A model generated the notes under the pieces. It had not been told where the DNA came from. It ran no database searches and saw only the letters and a list, made by a program, of their open reading frames with translations. DNA of 24,487 nt from DATAYF01 sp036272735 (GTDB lineage Bacteria > Chloroflexota > Ktedonobacteria > Ktedonobacterales > Ktedonobacteraceae). Where the stretch lies: positions 1-24,487 of the forward strand of contig DATAYF010000120.1 in NCBI GenBank assembly GCA_036272735.1, written 5' to 3'. Positions 1 to 7,200 of the stretch are shown here, piece after piece (the stretch's first letter is position 1; the number at the start of each line of letters is the position of its first letter). The translations under genes and the position numbers were made by a program.

Positions 1-187
1 GTAGAAGAAAAAATGGCTTTAGATTGGCTTGCAGCACCTTTTTACGGAAGGTGTAAAGGTGTAGATGGCAGAGATGCCTTTCCATCTCCCCGACGGAGGG
101 GTCTATCCTTTCTACACCTTTACACCTATGCTAGATGAGCCTATAGAGCGCTTTTAAGGCCACTTTTTCATCTACACCTTCTACACC
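1..187. repeat. cluster of GGTGTARA octamer repeats in both orientations
   Basis: The octamer GGTGTAAA/GGTGTAGA recurs as back-to-back pairs. One pair is on the plus strand at 50-65, one on the minus strand at 111-126, and a further minus pair lies at 171-187. A fragment (GTAGAAG) opens the window at 1-7, so the array may continue to the left. The first two pairs form a perfect 17-bp inverted repeat (49-65 with 111-127), and its loop holds a GC-rich mini-hairpin around 86-101. No ORF with coding character crosses the region. It lies just downstream of the last gene of the sugar operon. It could be a transcript-end structure, a protein-binding array or a dispersed repeat; the sequence alone does not decide. 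Confidence 0.6.
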
Positions 188-202
188 CTACAAGAAAAGT
201 GG
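160..202. repeat. 8-bp inverted repeat just after rhaM
   Basis: CCACTTTT at 160-167 is the exact reverse complement of AAAAGTGG at 195-202. The loop carries the last pair of GGTGTAGA repeats. Read on the minus strand it falls 7 nt after the rhaM stop codon, so it could end or protect the operon transcript. It lacks the GC-rich stem plus U-tract of a standard intrinsic terminator. Confidence 0.35.
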
Positions 203-208
203 AACCAA

Positions 209-529
209 CTACGTGTGAAATACTTCGCGCATGGGGGTCCACCATTCACCGGGGATATGCTCCTCAAGCGGCTCCTGCATCGGGTCGGTGTGGGTCCACC
301 ACTCCTGGGTCTTGGGGTCGGCCGCCATCTTTTGCATATCAGCGGCATAATCATCGCCGATATATTCAAAGTAGGCGAAGAGCAAGGTTCCATGCCGAAA
401 AATGGAATAGTTGCGGATGTTACAGGCATGGATGGTTTCCAACACGGCAGGCCAGACCTGCTCGTGAATACGTTCATACTCTTCGATGTGTTCTGGCTTG
501 ACGCGGACAATTTGAGCAATACGACGCAT
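209..529 (-). CDS. rhaM: L-rhamnose mutarotase (RhaM/YiiL family)
   Basis: This 106-aa protein should interconvert the alpha and beta anomers of L-rhamnose (or a similar 6-deoxy sugar) in the cytoplasm. Length and pattern match the RhaM family (about 104 aa): an N-terminal RIAQIVRVKPEHIEEY strand-helix, Tyr18 and His22 at the positions known to act in E. coli RhaM, and the tryptophan-rich stretch QEWWTHTDPMQEPL towards the end. The start ATG at 529 has a GGGAG ribosome site 9 nt upstream. It is the last gene of the sugar ABC operon, 19 nt after the binding-protein gene, as rhaU sits with rhaSTPQ in Rhizobium. That neighbourhood is the main clue to the transporter's substrate. No rhamnose isomerase, kinase or aldolase gene is in the window. 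Confidence 0.93.
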   Translation of the reverse strand: MRRIAQIVRVKPEHIEEYERIHEQVWPAVLETIHACNIRNYSIFRHGTLLFAYFEYIGDDYAADMQKMAADPKTQEWWTHTDPMQEPLEEHIPGEWWTPMREVFHT

Positions 530-548
530 AGATCTTATCTCCCGTTTG

Positions 549-1580
549 TTATACCGGCGGATTAGCGCAGCTTGGATTCAATACTGCCTGCACCTTAGAG
601 TCGTTCAGATTGGCCTTAGTGACCAGGGTCACGCCGGTATTCTCCGACTTTACTTGTTGGCCGGTACGCACCATCTTTACCACCGCCTGCACACCATCAT
701 AGCCCATTTTGAACGGGTTTTGTACGACCAGCGCACTGATTTCGCCACTTTTCACAGCCTGGATCTCGTCGGGGGCGGCATCCCAGCCGATGATGGTGAT
801 TTTTCCCGTTTTGCCAGCCTGGCGCACCGCCTCTGCTGCACCGATTACGCCGGGCTCGTTGGCGGCAAAGATACCGGTAATATCGGGATGGGCGGTCAAA
901 ATATCTTGCGTGACGCGTAGAGCGACGTTGGTGTCACTCTGGCTGTACTGTTCGGCCACCAGTTGTACCCCTGGATACTTGCTAAGTTCCTGCTTAAAAC
1001 CTTGCGCACGCTCGTCATTGGTGGCCGAGCCTTGCAAGAAGGGAATAAAGGCAACCTTGCCGTGCCCATGCAGGGCTGTGGACAGGAGATCGGCGGCTTT
1101 CTGCGCCGAAGTGACGTTATCAGTGGCAAAGAGCGGCACATTGGACGGCTGAGGGTTGGTTCCTGAGTCGATGTTCACAACCGAAATTTTCGCCTTCGTT
1201 GCCTGGTCGGTGACCTGTTTTAGCGCTTTAGCATCGGTTGCCGCGTAAACAATGCCGTTCACTCCCTGCGTAACGTAATTGGTGAGCAGATTGACCTGTC
1301 CTGTGACATCAGTTTCCGCGTTCACTCCATCCCATTGCAGGTGCACATTCTGCAATTTTGACCCGGCACACGTAGCGCCCTGGTGAACCTGCTGCCAGTA
1401 GCTAAATCCAAGGGCCTTGGGGACAACGACAATTTTGATGGGTCCGCTGGCAACCTTTCCACTCCCGTTACTATTTGCGGGGGTCTGTGATTGTATTTGT
1501 ACACCACCGCACGCGACCATCTGTATAGCGAGTATGGCCGTGATTGCTGTTGCCAGCATTCGTGTAAAATATCGCCGCAT
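549..1580 (-). CDS. sugar ABC transporter substrate-binding lipoprotein (RbsB-like)
   Basis: This 343-aa protein is the extracytoplasmic sugar receptor of the importer. Residues 1-24 form a lipoprotein signal peptide (positively charged RRYFTR, hydrophobic core, lipobox ending VAC with Cys24), followed by a Ser/Asn/Gly-rich linker. The mature part is a Peripla_BP_4-type fold: IKIVVVPKALGFSYWQQVHQGA near residue 48, GVNGIVYAATDAKAL, VVNIDSGTNP, an ITGIFAANEPGVIGAAEAVRQAG segment, and IIGWDAAPDEIQAVKSG with the usual late Asp. The ATG at 1580 is preceded by GAGAGGAG at a 6-nt spacing. It sits 24 nt after the permease and 19 nt before rhaM. Binding proteins of this class take ribose, xylose, rhamnose, AI-2 and others. 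L-rhamnose is inferred from the mutarotase, not from binding residues. Confidence 0.93.
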   Translation of the reverse strand: MRRYFTRMLATAITAILAIQMVACGGVQIQSQTPANSNGSGKVASGPIKIVVVPKALGFSYWQQVHQGATCAGSKLQNVHLQWDGVNAETDVTGQVNLLTNYVTQGVNGIVYAATDAKALKQVTDQATKAKISVVNIDSGTNPQPSNVPLFATDNVTSAQKAADLLSTALHGHGKVAFIPFLQGSATNDERAQGFKQELSKYPGVQLVAEQYSQSDTNVALRVTQDILTAHPDITGIFAANEPGVIGAAEAVRQAGKTGKITIIGWDAAPDEIQAVKSGEISALVVQNPFKMGYDGVQAVVKMVRTGQQVKSENTGVTLVTKANLNDSKVQAVLNPSCANPPV

Positions 1581-1604
1581 GGCTTTCTCCTCTCGAAATA
1601 GGTG

Positions 1605-2642
1605 TTACTGTGCGACCGTTGCTAAATTTTTCCGTCGGAACTGGTCCCAGATCACCGCTAACCAGATGACGCCGCCGATAATGATGCTCTGGGTGTTGGA
1701 ATCGATATTGAGCAGGACCGAACCATTGTGTATGAGTGCGATCAGGAATGCGCCTATTAATGTTCCAAGCACGGTGCCCTGCCCTCCAAAGAGGCTTGAT
1801 CCGCCGATGACGGCCGCCGCGATCACATCCAGTTCCAGACCTGTGCCAGCGTTGGGTTGCCCTGAAGCCACGCGTGAGGATGCGATCATGCCACCAAAAC
1901 CGGCTAGTAGCCCGGCCAGGACGTAGATAATCGTTAAATACTTCTTGATCGGTATGCCGGAGAGACGCGCCGCCTCTCCATTGGAGCCAATGGCGTAGGT
2001 GTAGCGCCCCAGGCGTGTACGAGTGAGCACGAAGTAGGCGACCACAGCCACAACTACCAGCACAATCAGTGGAATCGGGACACCGTAAATAGTTCCTTCA
2101 CCGAGCAGACGGAAGTCATCGGGACCGCCATAGACCGCGACCGATCCAGTGACGACATAGACCAGGCCGCGTGCCACGCTCATCATGCCTAGTGTGGTAA
2201 TAAAAGGATTGAGTCCAGTAACCGTAATGAGCAAGCCATTGACGAGTCCTGCCAGGCCACCAACTACCACACCACCAAGCACCGCGACCGGCCAGCTTAC
2301 ACCCCAGTGTGCCATCATCATAACCCCTAAGACGCCCGCGAGCGCTGATACCGAGCCAACCGACAGGTCGATGCCTGCTGTGATGATCACAAAGGTAGCA
2401 CCAATAGCAACAATCGCGTTGACCGTCGTTTGCGACACGATATTGAACAAATTGTTAGGCGTCAAAAATACCGGAGAGGCAAACGCCAGAAAAATAAAAA
2501 CGATGACCAACGCACCGAACGCTGCAAGCTGTGCGACAATATCAGTTAACCGTTCGCGCAGTCGTTGCCTGGTAGATATCCGTGTCTCTACTACCGCCGA
2601 TGATGTACTAGCATCACTTACCGATTTTGTACTATCTCGCAT
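1605..2642 (-). CDS. sugar ABC transporter permease (RbsC-like, BPD_transp_2)
   Basis: This 345-aa integral membrane protein should form the channel of the sugar importer. After a polar 35-residue N-terminus it has about eight to ten hydrophobic helices. Family marks are GATFVIITAGIDLSVGSVSALAGV near residues 81-104, GLNPFITTLGMMSVARGL, and the cytoplasmic coupling loop with SNGEAARLSGIPIKKY, where EAARLSGI is the classic contact to the ATPase. The C-terminal GGSSLFGGQGTVLGTLIGAFLIALIHNG is also typical. The ATG at 2642 has a strong GGGGAGGTGAT ribosome site. Only one permease gene is present, so the channel is probably a homodimer as in RbsC. The rhizobial rhamnose system uses two permeases. 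Confidence 0.94.
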   Translation of the reverse strand: MRDSTKSVSDASTSSAVVETRISTRQRLRERLTDIVAQLAAFGALVIVFIFLAFASPVFLTPNNLFNIVSQTTVNAIVAIGATFVIITAGIDLSVGSVSALAGVLGVMMMAHWGVSWPVAVLGGVVVGGLAGLVNGLLITVTGLNPFITTLGMMSVARGLVYVVTGSVAVYGGPDDFRLLGEGTIYGVPIPLIVLVVVAVVAYFVLTRTRLGRYTYAIGSNGEAARLSGIPIKKYLTIIYVLAGLLAGFGGMIASSRVASGQPNAGTGLELDVIAAAVIGGSSLFGGQGTVLGTLIGAFLIALIHNGSVLLNIDSNTQSIIIGGVIWLAVIWDQFRRKNLATVAQ

Positions 2643-2678
2643 CGTGTATCACCTCCCCTATTGAGCTCGTGGTGTTCT

Positions 2679-4187
2679 TCATAACGCGTCGACCTCCTTT
2701 GCTCCCGTTGCCAGCGCAATAACTCTTTCTTCCGAAAATTGTTCGTGGCTCAAGCTCCCCGCGATCCGGCCTTCGTGCAAAACCAGTATGCGATCACACA
2801 TATTTAAAAGCTCTGGCAGATAGGAAGAGATGAGCACGATGGCGTGCCCTTGTTGCGCCAGCCGCCCGATCAGCTCGAACATCTCTGCCTTTGCGCCAAC
2901 GTCAATGCCGCGTGAGGGCTCATCGAAGAACAATACGCGCGAATTCGTCTCCAACCAGCGTGCCACGATGACCTTTTGCTGGTTTCCACCAGAAAGCACC
3001 TCCACTCGACGCTGGACTGAGGGCGTGCGAATGTTCAGCAAATCTCTGGATCGTAGCGCGATCTGCTTCTCTTTTTTCAGATTGAGCATGTTTGCGAACA
3101 TTGGTAAGTTTGCTAGTGTGATGTTTTTATCGATGCCGAGCGACATCGCCAGACCGTTTCCCTTGCGATCTTCCGTGAGATAGCCGATGCCCGCGTCTAT
3201 CGCCTGGGCAGGGGTCTTGATCCGCAATTTCTTCCCATTGAGCCAGACAGTTCCCGCGTCGATGGGATCAGCACCGAACACCGCCCGTGCCAGCTCGGTA
3301 CGACCCGCGCCTATCAATCCTGCGAAACCAACAATTTCCCCCGCGTGCACCTCGAATGAACAATCGTGCAGCACGTGGTTGCGCGTAATGCCTTCAACCC
3401 GCAGCATGACCTCGCCGATACTTACCTCTGGCTTGGGGTAGAGATTGGCGATATCACGACCAACCATAAGCCGGATGAGTTTCTTCTCATCGATGTCGTT
3501 TCGGGGTAAGGTCGCGACAATCTTGCCATCGCGCATGACGGTCACGTGATCCGCGATGTGGAAAATTTCATCCAGACGGTGCGAAATGTAGAGAATAGCG
3601 ATGCCTTTCGCGGTGAGGTTACGGATCACGGAAAATAAATCTTCTATTTCATGTGGCGTAAGGGTTGCAGTTGGTTCGTCGAGAATGACCAGTTTTGCCT
3701 CGATAGCCAGGGCTTTGGCAATCTCCACGCGCTGCTGTTCAGCCACGGAGAGGCCCGCAATTAACCTTTTAGGGTCGATATACAGACCCACGCGTTTCAG
3801 CAGTTCGCGTGCCTGGTGTTCCTCGCTCCTTGTATCAAGGAAACCAAAGCGTGTCGTTTCTCGTCCGAGAAACATGTTTTGCATAACTGAGAGGTGCGGC
3901 GCGAGCGCGAACTCCTGATAAACCATCGAAATACCAAGCGCCTGTGCATGTTTTGGCCCGCCGAATTGCACTGGCTGACCATCAATCTTGATGACGCCTT
4001 TGGTTGGACGCTCGACTTGTGAAATCAGTTTCATGAGTGTCGATTTACCGGCCCCGTTTTCGCCCGCGACAACATGTACCTCACCTGGATAAATACTTAA
4101 ATCCACATCGTCTACAGCGAGTACACCGAGGAAACGTTTGGTGATACCCTGCATTTGTACCACAGGGTTATGTACGGACAATGCCAT
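2679..4187 (-). CDS. sugar ABC transporter ATPase with two nucleotide-binding domains (RbsA-like)
   Basis: This 502-aa cytoplasmic protein hydrolyses ATP to drive sugar import. It carries two ABC domains in tandem, as usual for CUT2 transporters. The first has Walker A GENGAGKST (residues 42-50), signature LSVAEQQRVEIAKAL, Walker B VILDEPTATL and an SHRLDE switch. The second has the family's degenerate Walker A GLIGAGRTEL, signature LSGGNQQKVIVARWL and Walker B VLFFDEPSRGID. The second site normally hydrolyses poorly in this family, so the degeneracy is expected. The ATG at 4187 has GGGGGA at a 6-nt spacing. It is the first gene of the operon, whereas the binding protein often comes first in related operons. 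Confidence 0.95.
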   Translation of the reverse strand: MALSVHNPVVQMQGITKRFLGVLAVDDVDLSIYPGEVHVVAGENGAGKSTLMKLISQVERPTKGVIKIDGQPVQFGGPKHAQALGISMVYQEFALAPHLSVMQNMFLGRETTRFGFLDTRSEEHQARELLKRVGLYIDPKRLIAGLSVAEQQRVEIAKALAIEAKLVILDEPTATLTPHEIEDLFSVIRNLTAKGIAILYISHRLDEIFHIADHVTVMRDGKIVATLPRNDIDEKKLIRLMVGRDIANLYPKPEVSIGEVMLRVEGITRNHVLHDCSFEVHAGEIVGFAGLIGAGRTELARAVFGADPIDAGTVWLNGKKLRIKTPAQAIDAGIGYLTEDRKGNGLAMSLGIDKNITLANLPMFANMLNLKKEKQIALRSRDLLNIRTPSVQRRVEVLSGGNQQKVIVARWLETNSRVLFFDEPSRGIDVGAKAEMFELIGRLAQQGHAIVLISSYLPELLNMCDRILVLHEGRIAGSLSHEQFSEERVIALATGAKEVDAL

Positions 4188-4235
4188 GCTTTGTCCCCCG
4201 TATTTGCTTGATCTTGAAAACCTTTTCTTGAGGTA

Positions 4236-4264
4236 ATGGTACTGAGAAACATACCGCTTGTCAA
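4236..4264 (-). promoter_or_regulatory. sigma70-type promoter of the sugar operon, with possible operator
   Basis: On the minus strand a perfect TTGACA (4259-4264) is followed after 17 nt by TACCAT (4236-4241). The expected transcript start is near 4229, leaving a 40-nt leader before the ATPase ATG. Directly at the start of transcription lies a 12-bp palindrome, GAAAACCTTTTC (4216-4227). Its position suits a repressor site, but it is short and A/T-rich, so the operator is only a suggestion. No regulator gene for it is visible. Confidence 0.7.
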
Positions 4265-4498
4265 GTCGCTTCTCTATTCCTATTCCTGTGAAAACCCTTT
4301 CAAAACCTATACTGAATGACGGTTGCTAGTCATGTTTTTGCCCGATGTTTACACTTATGGGTTGTCCTCCAAATACGAAATTCTTGACTATCCTCTAGAC
4401 GAGTTGGCCTATCCATGCTATCATAAGCCAAAACAGATGCATGGTTTCGATACAGTACTATTTCTTTATGCCCGTGGGTATTGAGAAGGGAGTGCGTG
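4265..4498. other. intergenic region between divergent genes, no further feature
   Basis: Between the sugar-operon promoter and the small membrane-protein gene I found no ORF with coding character, no RNA gene and no convincing plus-strand promoter. A TTGACT at 4384-4389 has no -10 box at a good distance. The last bases (4483-4492, GAGAAGGGAG) are the ribosome site of the next gene. Confidence 0.5.
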
Positions 4499-4957
4499 AT
4501 GCACTTTAATCTATATAACTGGCTGTTCCAGGACCCCTATTCAGCCGGTTTGAACGCCGGTAAAAGTGGTGCGGAGACCTTTCATTTTCAGTGGCCCTAC
4601 CTGATTTTCTGTGGCCTCGGTCTGCTGATCTGGTTCTACTACATGGTCGAGGGTCGCAAGCGCTTCGTTAAAAGCAACCCGATTATCAAGCGCGTGCTGG
4701 ACGATTATCTCAACTGGTTTGCGGTGATCTGCTTCGTCGGGCTGCCCATCATTTTCGCGCGCGTCTACCTGGATGGCTACTTTTTCGCCTGGCGCTTCTG
4801 GCGCTACCTGTGGGCGGTCGCGTTGCTGGTCTGGGCCGTCATGTTCGTGGTGTACTGGATACGCAAATATCCGGCGGAACGCGATAATTTCGTGGCCTAT
4901 CAGCGGCGACAACGCTACATCAAAACCGGCAAGAAGGCCAAAGCCGGAGCCAGGTAA
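4499..4957 (+). CDS. small three-helix membrane protein of unknown function
   Basis: I do not recognise the family of this 152-aa protein. Three hydrophobic helices are visible: about residues 33-51 (WPYLIFCGLGLLIWFYYMV), 70-88 (LNWFAVICFVGLPIIFARV) and 99-119 (WRYLWAVALLVWAVMFVVYWI). They are separated by short basic loops (GRKRFVKSNPIIKR) and end in a very basic tail (RRQRYIKTGKKAKAGAR), which suggests a cytoplasmic C-terminus. The start at 4499 is chosen over an in-frame TTG at 4481 because GAGAAGGGAG ends 6 nt before this ATG. The stop is 2 nt before the mobA ATG, so the two are probably co-transcribed and perhaps translationally coupled. Nothing in the sequence ties it directly to molybdenum cofactor. 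Confidence 0.8.
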   Translation: MHFNLYNWLFQDPYSAGLNAGKSGAETFHFQWPYLIFCGLGLLIWFYYMVEGRKRFVKSNPIIKRVLDDYLNWFAVICFVGLPIIFARVYLDGYFFAWRFWRYLWAVALLVWAVMFVVYWIRKYPAERDNFVAYQRRQRYIKTGKKAKAGAR

Positions 4958-4959
4958 GC

Positions 4960-5589
4960 ATGCCCATGGGAGCTACCGTCGCGGGCATCATCCTGGCTGG
5001 TGGTCAAAGCAAGCGCATGGGCAGAGATAAGTCCCTCCTGCCTCTGCCCGGCGCTGCGCACACGACCTTTATTGCCCACCTCGCCACGCTGCTCAGCAAG
5101 CAGTGTCGCGAGGTGATTGTCGTCGCCCGCGATGCTGTTCAAGCCGCCAACTTTACGATACTATCGGCCACTCCCTCCATGCGTGTCGTGATCGACCAGC
5201 AGCCCGGCGTTGGTCCACTAATGGGCATATATAGCGGCCTGAGCGCGCTATGTACAACTACGACGCACGCGCTGGTTATCGCCGTTGACACCCCCTTTAT
5301 CCAACCCGCGCTGCTCGCTTTCCTGCTTACTCAGGTGCCGGACGACGATACCACGCTGCTGGTCCCGCTCGTCGAAGGTGCCCCGCAAGTCCTGCACGCC
5401 ATATACCCACGCACGCTGCTTCCCATTATTGCCGAACGCCTGCATGCTGGTAAGTGTGGCCCCCGTGCTTTGCTGGATATGGTCCCCGTGCGCTACATAG
5501 ATGAAGCACTACTGCGCCAGCACGACCCCCAGTTGCAATCGTTCATCAACCTCAACACCCCCGAAGAATTTGCGGCGTATCAGGAGTAG
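4960..5589 (+). CDS. mobA: molybdenum cofactor guanylyltransferase (MobA)
   Basis: This 209-aa protein should transfer GMP from GTP to molybdopterin-bound molybdenum, giving the MGD form of the cofactor. The N-terminal motif GIILAGGQSKRMGRDKSLLPL (from residue 9) is the LAGGxSxRMGxDK nucleotide-binding signature. VIDQQPGVGPLMGIYSGL is the G-binding stretch, AVDTPFIQP stands where the metal-binding Asp of the family lies, and NLNTPEEFAAY matches the usual C-terminal NxNTPED element. Length fits MobA (about 190-210 aa). ATG 4960 is used; a second ATG two codons later is possible. No other cofactor-synthesis gene or molybdoenzyme lies in the window. A CTP-using relative (MocA) is the alternative. 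Confidence 0.88.
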   Translation: MPMGATVAGIILAGGQSKRMGRDKSLLPLPGAAHTTFIAHLATLLSKQCREVIVVARDAVQAANFTILSATPSMRVVIDQQPGVGPLMGIYSGLSALCTTTTHALVIAVDTPFIQPALLAFLLTQVPDDDTTLLVPLVEGAPQVLHAIYPRTLLPIIAERLHAGKCGPRALLDMVPVRYIDEALLRQHDPQLQSFINLNTPEEFAAYQE

Positions 5590-5650
5590 GGTGCGCTATA
5601 ATGCTGAATTAATGAATGTACCAGACAAGGTGTAGAAAGAACGAGGAGCC

Positions 5651-6280
5651 ATGAAAAACGATCAGAACCCATTTGGGAAGTGGCAACCGTGGCGGCCTCG
5701 TGAAGTGGCTCAACTTTTTTCCTCATTGATAGTTCCCTGGTGGATCTCCGGTGGCTGGGCGCTTGACCTCTTTCTTGGGATGCAGACACGGGACCATGAC
5801 GACATCGATGTGCAATTTTTGCGGCGCGATCAGCAGCCCATCCGTGCCTTGCTCCAGGGGTGGGATGTTCAGGAAGCGCATCCTACAATACCTGCTGGCG
5901 AGTGGCCGTTTCGTGAGTGGGAGCCTGGCACGCCCCTATGTCCTGATGTCCACGATATCTGGTGTCGCCCAAAGCAAACCGATCCCTGGGCTATCCAACT
6001 TATGGTCGCAGACACGCGTGACGATCAATGGCTTTTTCGCCGCGATGCACGTATCACTCGCCCCTTGATCACCATTGGGTGTTTGACGGATGACGGAATC
6101 TCCTATCTTGCCCCAGAAATTCAGCTATTGTACAAGGCCAGGTCGCCGCGTCCCAAAGATGAGGCAGACTTTGCCAGGGTACACCCATACCTGGATCAAA
6201 AGAGCCGTCAGTGGTTGGCCCAGGCCCTTGCCATTGTACATCCTCACCATCCCTGGCCGCTTCGACTAGAGAGTTGCTAA
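5651..6280 (+). CDS. aminoglycoside/lincosamide adenylyltransferase-like nucleotidyltransferase
   Basis: This 209-aa protein has the minimal nucleotidyltransferase core: ISGGWALDLFLG at 32-43, then RDHDDIDVQ at 47-55, where Asp51 and Asp53 would bind metal. The arrangement matches the ANT(2'')/LinB-like family (Aminoglyc_resit). Those enzymes attach AMP to aminoglycoside or lincosamide hydroxyls, but many family members have no proven substrate. The C-terminal half has an EIQLLYKARSPRPKDEADFARV stretch, which is also typical (a KxxxxRxKDxxDF pattern). The start at 5651 follows GAGGAG with a tight 2-nt gap. It stands alone between mobA and the TetR gene. Drug resistance should not be assumed from the fold. 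Confidence 0.8.
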   Translation: MKNDQNPFGKWQPWRPREVAQLFSSLIVPWWISGGWALDLFLGMQTRDHDDIDVQFLRRDQQPIRALLQGWDVQEAHPTIPAGEWPFREWEPGTPLCPDVHDIWCRPKQTDPWAIQLMVADTRDDQWLFRRDARITRPLITIGCLTDDGISYLAPEIQLLYKARSPRPKDEADFARVHPYLDQKSRQWLAQALAIVHPHHPWPLRLESC

Positions 6281-6342
6281 GGCAGGGTTATCACATTTCC
6301 TGGCTTATTTGTCGCATATCTTGCTATCCTTCTCTTCCCCTC

Positions 6343-6371
6343 TTGACTTCCCCCATCTCGCGCTGTATATT
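6343..6371 (+). promoter_or_regulatory. sigma70-type promoter of the TetR/ABC exporter operon
   Basis: TTGACT (6343-6348) and TATATT (6366-6371) are separated by exactly 17 nt, placing transcript start near 6378 and a leader of about 60 nt before the TetR gene. It is the only good promoter ahead of the three closely packed genes to 9003. Confidence 0.75.
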
Positions 6372-6390
6372 CCTCTATAGCAGAACACTT

Positions 6391-6422
6391 TGACTAGATA
6401 ACAATAATTAGTCACGTAGTCA
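6391..6422. promoter_or_regulatory. candidate TetR operator (TGACTA / TAGTCA repeats)
   Basis: TGACTA at 6391-6396 is mirrored by TAGTCA at 6409-6414, and a second TAGTCA follows at 6417-6422 after CG. All three half-sites fall between the predicted transcript start and the ribosome site of the TetR gene, where a bound repressor would block its own operon. Autoregulation is usual for TetR proteins but is inferred here. Confidence 0.5.
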
Positions 6423-6439
6423 TAAAGCCAGAGAGGAGC

Positions 6440-7198
6440 ATGATCATTTTGGCGCAGCGCAGCAACGCGACAACATCTCAACAACAAGCAGAGGCACTTA
6501 CGAAGCGGCAGGAGCGGGCACAACGCATTCTGGATGTCGCCGCAGAATTAATTCTGCGCTGGGGTTACAAAAAGACCACTATCGACGATATCGCCAAACA
6601 GGCAGGGGTAGCGAAAGGCACCATCTACCTGCATTGGAAGACACGCGAAGATCTGTTTATGGCCCTGGTCATGCGCGAGGGACTGACGGCAATCCTGGAA
6701 GTATTGCAGCGTCTGCTCGAAGATCCGCAGGGCATCATGATCTCGCATACGACCAGGCACGCCGTCTCAGTGGTCATGACGCGTCCACTGGCAAAGGCGC
6801 TGTTCATTCGCAACGTCGATGTCTTTGGCGAGTTGCTACAGAGCAAGCAGGCAACATTGCTCCAGATTTCCCAGCAAAAGTCGCTCGTTTACGAGGACTG
6901 GTTTGAATTGTTGCGCGGCAAAGGGCTGTTGCGTACCGATATGAGCATGCCGGCACAACTGTACGCCTACAGCGGCATTGTGGTTGGTTTTCTCACCATT
7001 GACCCTTACCTTCCAGAATCGTATCAGCTTCCGTTGGAGCAGGCGTTGGACACGCTGGCCGAAACCATTCGGCGCACGTTCGAGCCGGACGAAGCGCCCG
7101 ATCCCGCCTCGTTGCGGGGAGTGTCCGCGACCATGCAAGGATTGTTCAAACAGTATATGGAGCAAATAGAGCAAATGCTGCAAAAGGAGTTAGAGTAA
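6440..7198 (+). CDS. TetR/AcrR-family transcriptional regulator
   Basis: This 252-aa protein has an N-terminal TetR DNA-binding domain: RAQRILDVAAELILRWGYKKTTIDDIAKQAGVAKGTIYLHWKTREDLFMALV (about 22-75), in which TIDDIAKQAGVAKGTIYLHW is the helix-turn-helix. The C-terminal ligand-binding part is helical and not assignable to a known effector. It stands 2 nt before the ATPase gene of an ABC-2 exporter and probably represses that operon, with release by an exported compound. The start is uncertain: GAGAGGAG ends only 1 nt before ATG 6440, while an in-frame TTG at 6449 would have a 10-nt spacing. The last residues (MEQIEQMLQKELE) look like a short amphipathic helix. Confidence 0.93.
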   Translation: MIILAQRSNATTSQQQAEALTKRQERAQRILDVAAELILRWGYKKTTIDDIAKQAGVAKGTIYLHWKTREDLFMALVMREGLTAILEVLQRLLEDPQGIMISHTTRHAVSVVMTRPLAKALFIRNVDVFGELLQSKQATLLQISQQKSLVYEDWFELLRGKGLLRTDMSMPAQLYAYSGIVVGFLTIDPYLPESYQLPLEQALDTLAETIRRTFEPDEAPDPASLRGVSATMQGLFKQYMEQIEQMLQKELE

Positions 7199-7200
7199 TC

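Noticed and set aside
2679..4187. Degenerate second Walker A of the sugar ATPase as a defect
   Set aside because: GxxGAGRTE in the second domain is normal for RbsA-type proteins.
5651..6280. Calling the nucleotidyltransferase an antibiotic resistance gene
   Set aside because: The fold and metal motif fit the ANT(2'')/LinB group, but many chromosomal members have unknown substrates and no mobile context surrounds it.
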